Part shown: piece after piece, positions 24,035 through 33,387 of the stretch | How positions within the stretch are numbered: the stretch's first letter is position 1 | Layout of the letters: every line of letters begins with the position of its first letter | NCBI RefSeq assembly: GCF_008831285.2 | Contig: NC_045151.1 | Coordinates: forward strand, 10,468,571-10,532,570 | Reading direction: 5' to 3' | DNA from: Nymphaea colorata | Lineage: Eukaryota; Streptophyta; Magnoliopsida; Nymphaeales; Nymphaeaceae | Length of the DNA: 64,000 nucleotides | Notes under the pieces: model-generated | Seen by the model: only the letters and a program-made list of their open reading frames with translations | Told to the model about the DNA's origin: nothing | Database searches by the model: none | Position numbers and translations under genes: made by a program

Positions 24035-24255
24035 TACATACGAGACCTATAAACAATCATTTTAGCCATTGATCTTCCCAAAATGGACCACTGAGAAAAG
24101 TTATTTTAGTAATTAAACATTAATTAGCAACTCTTCTTTTCCTCAATTTTTTTTTCTCAACCACTGATTTTGGAAAAATAAGTGGCCAAAATGATTCCTT
24201 AAAGCACCTGAAGGTTTAGCGCCTACCAATTTCTTTTCCCTCTTGTGCTCTCTCA

Positions 24256-24345
<90 letters not shown>

Positions 24346-24550
24346 AATCATTTTAGCTGTTGATCTTCCCAAAATGTTCCACTGAAAAAAGTTATTTTAG
24401 TAATTAAACATTAATTAGCAACTCTTTTTTTCCTCAATTTTTTTCTCAACGATTCATTTTGGAAAAACAAGTGGCCAAAATGATTCCTTAGAGCACCTGA
24501 AGGTTTAGCACCTACCAATTTCTTTTCTCTCTCGTGCTCTCTCACACTAT
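24000..24550. repeat. Right-arm-only local duplication with (TA)n
   Basis: Bases ~24043-24258 and ~24341-24555 are near-identical direct repeats (AACAATCATTTTAGC ... TCTCTCACACTATATA), each followed by TA tracts; the intervening (TA)n is about 80 bp (24259-24342). The left arm has only one equivalent (6080-6290). Confidence 0.8.
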
Positions 24551-24559
24551 ATATATATG

Positions 24560-25400
24560 TGTGTGTGTGTTTTAATATTAAAATTTAAAATTTACATTAA
24601 TGTCATCAAATGCATTTGTAACACAACCTTTTCTTTTTACTTATGTGTATTGCTTTAAAATTTGAATCATTTGCTGCACTAGTGCCAGAACTATATCGCC
24701 CATTGTATAATTCTAAGATATCTTGGTTTTTAAACAATGTACGATGAGTGTCCTTTTGCCAACCCTATTGTCTCAATTAAAGCACAAGCATAGGTTATAA
24801 TTTCCACTAGTGATATTAAATACATTGTGAGACAAGCTTTTTGACTTCCAAATTTGAATAATTTGCTGCACTAGTGCTGGAACCATATCACCCATTGTAT
24901 AAGTTTATGTCATCTTTGTTTTTAAACAATGTTGGATGTGAGGGGTTCTTTGACCAACTTCATTCTCTCAAATAAAGCACATGCACATATTAGGAAAACT
25001 TAGATATGAATACTAAAGTTTGGAATGTACAACTGGTAGGGGTAAATGATAAGTGGCCTTCGACGTCAACAATAATATTGAACCTAAAAATTGTCATTCT
25101 TGTCATGATAGACACATCAAAATCTCTACAACAATATTGAAATAAAAAATTGCCATTCTTGGTTTTTATACATCGAAACCAGAGTTTTTTTAGTTATGCA
25201 TATAATGTTGCCTGAAATGTTATTTTCCAATTCCTGCTCACATATACTCTTTCTATGAATTTGATTGTTGAAGCTGGACAAATCCAAGTATCATACAGAG
25301 CTTGGAAATGTATGGTAGCAGGGGTAGAGCCACGGGGGTAGGCAGGGGCCCTGTAATTTCAAAAAAAAAATCATTTATTGATGAATTATTTTTAATATTA
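24560..25400 (-). repeat. A block, copy 6 (inverted)
   Basis: Inverted partner of 5210-5990, ending in the GGTAGAGCCACGGGGGTAGG remnant of the CAGGGGC MITE. Confidence 0.7.
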
Positions 25401-25724
25401 TGTGTTTCTGTTATCGTTTAATGATTACAATTTGATTTCTACTTGATAAAAGATTATAAATTATTGCTTGTTTCATTTAGCTTGTAATATTTTTTGAGTT
25501 ATTTTTTTCATATATTTTGGGCTTTTCATCCTAATTTGATGTAGTTCAATTTGACTGAGCCAGATTTAAAAAATATTCAAGGATTGGGCTGAATGCATTT
25601 CAACTTTTACGGGACTATCTTTAGTCTCACAAACACCTTTAGTGCAAACGTGCTCTCTATCAACTCCAAAACCATTTACTTAAAATTTTTCAACTTCGTA
25701 AATTTCTTGAATATGTGAATGAGG

Positions 25725-26295
25725 ACCATGGCCTTTATAGTTAGTCAGGATTACCCAACCCTCCTTGAGACAAGTTTACACAATGTAAGAATATTAGCAA
25801 TGACACTCCAGTGGGTCTTTCTCAGTCCACTGGGAAGCTAAAAATGGAAAAGAAAGCAAGAATTATAATAACACAATGTTTCAATGCTATTGGAACCATG
25901 TAACTTGTTGGACTCACCCAATTGAGGAAAAGATGCTACTGGTTTTGAGGTTACGTGGTTCCCACAGTAGTGATGAAGCAATCAGTTACTTTTGCTTACA
26001 ATTACAATAAAATTATACACATTTTGTGAACTCTTTTTTCCTTTGCTATTTTCAGCTTCTTCATGGATTGACAAAGACCCATCACTGTCTTATTGATAAT
26101 GTTCTTATATTTTGTATATTTTCCTGTCTCATGGAGTCTTGGGTGCAGCTGACTAACCATCTTCCCAAAGTCCAAACCAAGCAAAGCAAAAAAGCCTTGT
26201 CATACCTCATTTATTTTGCATGTAACCTTACAGTCTAATGTAACCTTACAGTCTATCTCTCCCTTGGCCTTCTACTAAATCTCCTTTTTGAGAAG
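25725..26295 (-). repeat. F fold-back element, copy 6
   Basis: Left half TCAGGATTACCCAACCCTCC ... CCACTGGGAAGCTAAAAATG inverted against TATTTTCAGCTTCTTCATGG ... CTTGGGTGCAGCTGACTAAC. Pairs with copy 1 (4310-4830) across the palindrome and keeps the same ~150-bp loop (CATGTAACTTGTTGGACTCA). Confidence 0.7.
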
Positions 26296-27222
26296 AAAAA
26301 GCAGAATATATATCGGATGGCTAAAAGTTGAAAACTTGTCATTAGAGACAATCACAATTAACAACATTGGTGATGATTTATGGTGTCTTTTTTGCCTTCT
26401 TAATTTCTCCACATGCAAGAGTGAATAAAATAAGGCCACCACCGTGCAAGCAGATATACAAAAACTGAGTTGAAAAATGGAGGCTCACTTATAGGAATAT
26501 ATCCAAAGTGGGAAGTGGGAAAGAAAACCCTAAAAAGCAAAGTCAATAAATGGATTATGCTCAACGATATCCACTCTCAAGAACCCGATCCCATCCCCCC
26601 CGGGTCCCATTGTACAGATACATGCACTCACCCATCTGAAAAATATCAGGGTTCCTTTTTCTTCCTCATTCACGTTATTTCTCTAGGTGCTTATTTTACC
26701 ATAAATTTGGAACACATAAGTATTCCCCTGCTAACGTCGCAAGGATTTTCAGATCCAGAACCCACTTGGGTTGAGGATCCAAATATGATTTCTAGTACAC
26801 CCACTCTGACAAACGCATGCTCCAGTATGGCAAATGCCTGCAGTACCCAGCCGATGGTAGGGCGTGTAGGAATGGATATAGTACGGCGATATTAAGACAA
26901 ATGTGTGGCTATGTATTATAAAGCATAATTTTCTTCTTATCAAACACTATTTAAGTATTTAATGGTTCCAAGTCACACAATGCTAAGGAGATAAGTCTTA
27001 TAGTGCCCACAAAACCCTCTGAAAGTTGCGAGTACTATCCGTTTTTTGAGCTCAGCACACTCTTGAGCCTCCTGGAGCCACTCCGCCGTTCCGGTTCTAT
27101 GACTGACATAGGACAACCTTAATTTGTCAGCCCTAAAATGTGTTTGCATTTTATAGGGAACACACAAAATAAGCCTTAAAGAGGGCCCTTGGTAAGAAAA
27201 ACACTTCCTTATTTGAAATGTC

Positions 27223-27225
<3 letters not shown>

Positions 27226-27306
<81 letters not shown>
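27226..27306. repeat. (TA)n microsatellite
   Basis: About 80 bp of TA immediately left of C element copy 3. Confidence 0.95.
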
Positions 27307-27309
<3 letters not shown>

Positions 27310-27824
27310 GAACCATGACTCTATCATTTATATGTCAAAATGACAGTTGATTTTCTCTTTCCCCGATGCCTTCCTCCTTTCACTAATTTGTCAACCTTTT
27401 CCTCAATCCGTCATCCACAAGCATCGGCGGCTGCATCCCTCTCCTCTCCAAACCTGCCAGAGGTCCTCTTTGGTGTTAACAAAAATTGGGTGGATTATTC
27501 CACCTATCTCCACCACCACTGCCCGGCAGCCCAGGACTCAGTGGAGTCTTTGCGGGCCCGCTAGTAAGGTGCTGGGTGGTGGCGGAGGAGATGTCTGGAA
27601 TAATCCACCCATCTTCTTCATCCCTCCCTCGCAGCTGTGTTAAACCAGGGATGCCACTTAACACAGCTGGGAGGGAGGAAGAGGGAAGGAGGGAGGTAGG
27701 CATTAGGGGAATACAAAATGTTAAAAACTTTTTAATAAAAAAACAAAGAAAAAGCTAGCATCTGAGCCAAAAAATCGGATAGCTCAGATCAATTGTCTTT
27801 CTGACAAATACATACCAGTCATGG

Positions 27825-27825
<1 letters not shown>
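27310..27825. mobile_element. C element, copy 3 (inverted)
   Basis: Starts GGAACCATGACTCTATCA and ends CCAGTCATGGTATATA, flanked by TA tracts on both sides. Its core has a clean hairpin: CAGCTGTGTTAA, a 14-nt loop (ACCAGGGATGCCAC), then TTAACACAGCTG. Overlapping frames of 75-98 codons come from the GC-rich core and have no recognised domain. Confidence 0.55.
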
Positions 27826-27854
<29 letters not shown>

Positions 27855-27855
<1 letters not shown>

Positions 27856-29130
27856 ATCTTTCTTAAAAACAACATAATGTAAACCTCAATTTATGTAACT
27901 GAATGCTCCATTGAAGCCTAAATAAATCATGGATCATCATTTACAGAAGTCAGGATTCATTTAAAGCGGATTTCCTAGCTTAACATTTCATCTGCTAGCA
28001 CAATTTTTTTTCTTTTGGCATGTTGGAATGGAGCACACAGAATATTGCACAAAACATTGCTTGTCAAAACGGGCAGCTCAATTGTGGTGCCTGTCTTATC
28101 CCTGTCATAATGCAAAGACAACATTAATGGTATCTCCATACATGCCAATTAGATAATATCTGCAATACATCATCTCCAAATAGGGTTTTCACAATAGTGA
28201 GATAACATATGTTTGATGCAACAACTCCCACAAGCATGATGTTCAAAATTTAAGGGCATTAGTTGTAGGATATTTGCTTAAAAATGAATCTAATCTCAAT
28301 CTGAAATCCCATTGCATATCTATGTGTATCTGAATCCAAATATGAACCTGAATTGATGTCAACTCTTAAATCAGAAGCTGATTCAGTTTCCTTATCCTAT
28401 ATTAATTTTTTTCTTATCTGATTTTTTCAGAAGGTTCAATGGGATTATCCAATCCAAATGGGACATACATTGACATCCTAATAGAGAATGGATCGTGGAG
28501 ATAGGCTATGAAAATAACCGAATACATCAACAATCCTGAGCTAGTTTCGCTCTCATTTTAAATTCATCAATCCTTCTGAAATAAAACAAAATCACTAAAA
28601 TGTTCATAAAAGCAATAAGGGCTGACTTAAAACAGAGTTCTAGCAACCCATCACTCTTGTCCAACAGATAGTAAACTTTGAAACTGTTTAGTAGAACAAT
28701 CTAGTGAAGTAATTCATATCTCACGAGTTTCGAATTTGATATCAAGTTTCATGATTGGATCTCAATCTCAGTACTGATCCAATTTTAGAAATACAAGATT
28801 ACAAGGAGCACCTAGAAATTGGATTTAAGTAATTGAAAATATGTTGTACATGACATATATTCAAGATATTCAATAGCTTCTTTCTTGCATTAACTGAAAT
28901 CCTAACTTCTCTTTGTTAAAAAGGAGCTGAGATGAAGCCATGATACTTTTAACTGCAGCATATCTAGATTGAGTATCAGGACTATGAGAACTGATTTTTT
29001 GGCCGATCAGTCAATTAGTTGGTAATTCACAAGGTTCAACATCATTTTTTTCGTTTTTGGCACAAAAATATAAATAATAATCATTCTAGCACTTGAAGTT
29101 TTAGCACCTACCAATTTTTTTCTCTCTCTC
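27855..29130 (-). repeat. B block in right arm, non-coding
   Basis: Inverted partner of 1650-2870. No gene seen. Ends near a (TA)n at 29137-29204. Confidence 0.65.
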
Positions 29131-29131
29131 G

Positions 29132-29206
<75 letters not shown>

Positions 29207-29209
29207 CTT

Positions 29210-30200
29210 AATATATATACAATATTAATATATTAATATTAAAATCTAAAATTTCCGTGACATCAAATGCATTTTGATACAAGCTTTTTTCTTTTTGTAC
29301 TTGTGTGTATAGCTTCCAAATTTGAATCATTGGATGCACTAGTGCCATAACTATATCACCCATTGTATAATTGTAAGATATCTTGGTTTTTAAACAATGT
29401 ACAATGTGAGGGGTCCTTTTTTCAACCTATTAACTCAATTAAATCACAAGCATAAGTTATAATTTCCACTACTAATTTCAAATACATTGTGAAACAAGCC
29501 TTTTTACTTATGTATATAGCTTCCAAATTTGAATCATTTGCTGCACTATTGCTAGAACCATATCGCCCATTGTGTAAGTCTATGTCATCTTAGTTTGTAA
29601 ACAACGTTGGATGTCAAGGGTCTTTTTGCCCACTCTATTGTCTCAAGTAAAGCAAAAGCATAAGCTAGGAAAACTTAAATACAAATAAGTGAAGTTTGGA
29701 ATGTAGAATTGGTAGTGGTAAATGATAAATGGCTTCTAATGTCAAACAATAATATTGAAACTAATATTGCCATTCTTGTCATGATAGACACATCGAAAAT
29801 GTCAACAACAATATTGAAACCTAAAATTGTCATTGTAGCTTTTGATACATCAAAACCTGAGCTTTTTTACTTATGCATATAATGTTGCCTAAAATGTTAT
29901 TTTCCAATATCTATCTTGCTCACATATATTTTTTCTATAAATTTGGTTGTTGAAGGACAAATCCAAGTATCTTACCGAGCTTTCTAGTGGTAATCCCAAG
30001 TTTTAATCACTAGTTTACAAATGTATGGTAGCCAGGGCAAAGCCAGGGGAGGCCGGCATGGGTCATAGAAAAAATCTACATGTAATTTCACTTACCATGT
30101 ATAGAAGTTTTGAAAAGTTACATTTCAACCCTTGTCAAAATTTTAAAACTATGGTTTGGCCATTCTAACAAAAAATTCCTACCTCTACCCCTGCATGGTT
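29210..30200 (-). repeat. A block, copy 7, with MITE (inverted)
   Basis: Inverted partner of 640-1540. The part 30037-30195 is the CAGGGGC MITE (CCAGGGCAAAGCCAGGGG ... CTACCTCTACCCCTG) with flanks TATGGTAG and CATGGTTA that may be a decayed 8-bp duplication. Confidence 0.65.
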
Positions 30201-30217
30201 AATGATGGTACTCTTGT

Positions 30218-31250
30218 ACTTACTTCTCTTAAAAAATTCTATGTTATACGCTATATGGTTCATGGCTTTCACTTGACATTGTCATTTTTTCTGATTTTAA
30301 TTGCATACTTTCTTGTTGTTATTATTTTTGTACCATCACCATCGAAGGTGATCTTGCTATTTTAACAGTATGTCACATACCATCGGTGTAGTAATCCCTG
30401 CCCTAAAAAATATGGACAAATTATAGATAAAAGGAATCAGTGCAGCAGATACATGGCCTTTGTGGTTCACTTGGTTTAAACTTCAGGAAGACAGTTTGTC
30501 AGGATTACCCAAGCCTCCATGAAACATGTAGACACAATGTAACAACATTAGCAATAACACGTTGGTGGGTCTTTCTCAGTCCATTAAAATGCTAAAAATG
30601 GAATTCATAAGGCATGTAGATTAATTACATTCCACTGTCTGCATTTTTTGTAAGCAAAAGTACTGATTGTGACTGAAAGACATTGTTTCATCGCTATTGG
30701 AAACATGGAACAATCAGTACTTTTGCTTACAATTACAATAGAAGTATACATACCTTCTAAATTGTTGCTTTCTTCGTCATTTTTAGCTTTTCAATGGATT
30801 GACAAAGACCCACCAATGTTTTATTGTTAATGTTCTTATGTTGTGTATAATTGCCTATCTCATAGAGTCTTGGGTGCAGCTGGCTAACCGTCTTCCCAAA
30901 GTCCACATTATGGGAAGCACAACTTCATGCTATACCTCATTTATTTTGCATATAACCTTATCATGTCTGTCTCTCTCTTTGCATTCTACTAAATCACCTT
31001 TATGAGAAGAAAAAACATTTTATATATATTTATATATATATATAATATAGGATGTCTAAAAGTTGGAAAGTTGTCATTGAATAAATTAACTCGATGATTT
31101 ATGGTGTCCCTTTTGCCTTCTTCATTTTTCAAATATTCCTTATTCTACCAAAAATTTGAAAGAGGTATTAGTTTCTCCCTGAAATATCAAAAGGATTTTT
31201 GGATCCAGCTTGCGAGTAGAAGATCCGGACCCACTATGAGAAACCCATGC
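30218..31250 (-). repeat. Partial third right-arm copy, including F copy 7
   Basis: 30240-30420 repeats 300-530 in the same orientation. 30445-31015 is F copy 7 (ACCCAAGCCTCCATGAAACA ... TCATAGAGTCTTGGGTGCAG). 31020-31250 matches the E/D region seen at 26300-26800. The array probably extended further before later insertions. Confidence 0.65.
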
Positions 31251-31253
31251 TTT

Positions 31254-31600
31254 ATAAAAAAAAGGTGGATTTAGTGGCAGCCTCAAAACGTCGGTCAAAT
31301 TAGAAAATAAGTTGGTAAAAACTTTTACCGATGTATGTAGAGGTCGACGGTGAAGAAATTGTCAGTAAAACTTTTACCAATGTTTATAGAGGGCGTCAGT
31401 GAAGAAAATGCCCGTAAAAACTATCAACAATATTATTGTGGCATGCATCGCTGCATGCATAGGTGTAGACATCTTCAACAATGCGTCATTGACGTAGTTA
31501 ATAAGCGATTATCAATGTTTATCTTTCCAAAATCACCCTCCTTATTTTTTAGGGTTCTTGGAACCAACATGATGTTCGGTTGAGAGAAAAACAAGGAGAA
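31254..31600. mobile_element. Possible CACTA-type subterminal fragment with 49-bp tandem repeat
   Basis: Two direct 49-bp units (31321-31369 and 31370-31418) each begin ACTTTTACC and contain a GTCGACGG/GCGTCAGTG word. ACCGATG/GTCGG-rich sub-repeats are typical of CACTA transposon subterminal regions in plants. No CACTA terminus or target duplication was found here, so the identification is tentative. Confidence 0.35.
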
Positions 31601-31610
31601 AAATTTGATG

Positions 31611-31742
<132 letters not shown>

Positions 31743-31759
31743 CATATATCTTATTCCTT

Positions 31760-32105
31760 TGAAAATAAAAGGCAAAAGCACTGAACGAAACTCAAAATGA
31801 AGTTTTATAGGAATGGCATTGTCGCTTAAGAAATGGAATCAAACGTTAATTTCTTGGAAGGTTGTTGTGATTTACAGCAGTTTGATTCAGTTGTGCCAAA
31901 TTGAGCACAACATATTTTTTTCATTTTGTTATTTGAGGAACAAAAGCAATGGTTTAATTAGTGTGCATCTGAAACTTTTTTCGAACACTATAGCATGTCC
32001 TACTAAGTACCATGGAAAATGGTGAACCCAACTAATAAGAACATAACTGCTGTAATTAGTATGCTAATTCATGACTTAGTGTGTGCATTCGTTTGATAGA
32101 GTGCT
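31760..32105. other. Unique AT-rich sequence, no gene
   Basis: A 70-codon frame at 31813-32025 has no recognisable motif. CTACTACAAGAAAAG at 32104 recalls a CACTA terminus but lacks the leading CACTA. Confidence 0.4.
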
Positions 32106-32772
32106 ACTACAAGAAAAGAGTTGAACGTGACAGTGAGAAAAGAATGATGTTCTTGGGCTTTCTAAAATTAATGGGACTGGGTGAGTGTGCCATAATGGCC
32201 GACCATCGCCCGCCGTGACGGCAGGCCGTCCGTCGCCTGCCGAAAACCGGCTGGAATCGGCCTTCCTCTTCCTGTTTCAAAACTGCCCCTTTTCCAAATC
32301 GTTTGCGCCGCTGCAACGGCGACGAGGAAGGCACCGGCGGGCCACCCAACAGCGTGGGTGGCAGCCAGTGGGTCGCACCAGGACGTCCGGGGTTCGGCCA
32401 TCGCCTAATGCTCGGCCGATGCCTGCCAAGACGGCCAGAAACCGTCACCCTTTGCTGTTCCTCTGTTGCCCCTCCTTTTTACCCTTTCTGCAATTTGCAA
32501 TGGAAGGCCGACGCCTTCCATCACCTTCAACGGAAGCCCGACGGCCTCTTGCCATGGTGGGTGGGCGCCGGCAAATCCGCCAGCTGTCGCCCCTCCTCAT
32601 GCTTCTCTCTGGTTGCAACAGAGGCGAGGAAGAACGGCCGGCCGTCTCCCGTCGACCCTCCGGCTTCCGTTGCTCGCCCACGCCCCTCTCCATCCTTCGA
32701 TGTTCGAAGTAGATCATCGGAGAGAATAAAAAATTCATCCAAAAATTCAACTATTTAACAATGAACGTAGGT

Positions 32773-32783
32773 CTCTGATACCA
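32773..32783 (-). other. Primer-binding site (initiator-Met tRNA)
   Basis: Minus-strand TGGTATCAGAG, an exact match to the 5' part of the common plant retrotransposon PBS, two bases from the LTR end. Confidence 0.75.
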
Positions 32784-32785
32784 AT

Positions 32786-33387
32786 TGATGAGAGATTTCC
32801 CTCCCGCATATATAAAACAATATGCCCTAAACAAGATCGTGCTCATGCTAAATCATTGAAAGAAAACTTTAACTTAAGCGGAAGTGTACCTGAATCCATC
32901 TGAAGTGCACGGACAATAGATCGCAGTAGGATCTTTTAGGGTCTGTGCGGTGCACGTGAGGTTTCTCTCAGATGGAGAAGAGACAACCTTAGAAACCAAC
33001 GTTTCAGGCAACCATTCGCACAACCCTAGGGACCACTACTATTTTATATTTATGGACAATTACAGATTCAACCCATGAAAGAGTCTGTAATTATGTATAG
33101 GTATCTATACATTATAAAATGCCCTATACCATACAAATGATGTGATATCCTAAAATGCAATCACTTAAGCGGATATTTACATTAACACAGCCATAATGTC
33201 TGAAATTCCTCGTAGACATATGCCGACCCACCAAATGATCCTTACAAGAAATCCTCAGGCCAAGCCAGAAATTTCATATCTTATGAAAGACCAAAAAAGA
33301 GGTTTGGTGCTGTCATGACGGATAGAAACATGACATGATGGGCATCAAGACTTGATGCTTTTTCTAGTTTCCTCTTCCTCTACATCA
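32786..33387 (-). repeat. LTR of the truncated Copia-like element
   Basis: 602 bp with TG...CA termini in imperfect inverted repeat. The PBS adjoins its inner end. No second copy in this window, so insertion age cannot be estimated here. The outer end at 33387 is set by the TGATG.AGAG match and could be off by tens of bases. Confidence 0.5.

Larger units (their letters stand above)
21640..30190 (-). repeat. Right arm, outer part (pairs with 640-8190)
   Basis: Inverted counterpart of the first left-arm copy (anchor pairs are listed for the left arm). At its inner edge, ~21640-21650, the sequence switches from the equivalent of 8190 to the equivalent of 13390 at a short shared word (TGATATCATGG versus CATGATGTCAC/GATATCATA). 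The 8.2-13.4 kb block is therefore missing here. Confidence 0.85.
32106..33387 (-). mobile_element. Truncated LTR retrotransposon: LTR, PBS and leader
   Basis: On the minus strand the order is a ~600-bp LTR (33387 down to 32786), then a primer-binding site and a GC-rich leader. The LTR begins TGATGTAGAG and ends CTCTCATCA, an imperfect inverted pair, and has a TATA-like ATAAATATAAAATAG. Two bases later TGGTATCAGAG (32783-32773 read in reverse) matches the initiator-Met tRNA primer-binding site used by many plant Copia elements. The leader (32760-32190) is much more GC-rich than its surroundings and gives overlapping open frames of up to 175 codons on both strands without a gag motif. No protease, integrase, RT or second LTR is present within the window. 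Confidence 0.65.

Noticed and set aside
32107-32758. Frames of 71-175 codons on both strands at 32.1-32.76 kb as a host gene
   Set aside because: They sit in the leader next to a retrotransposon PBS, are open on both strands because of high GC, and show no gag or host-protein motif.
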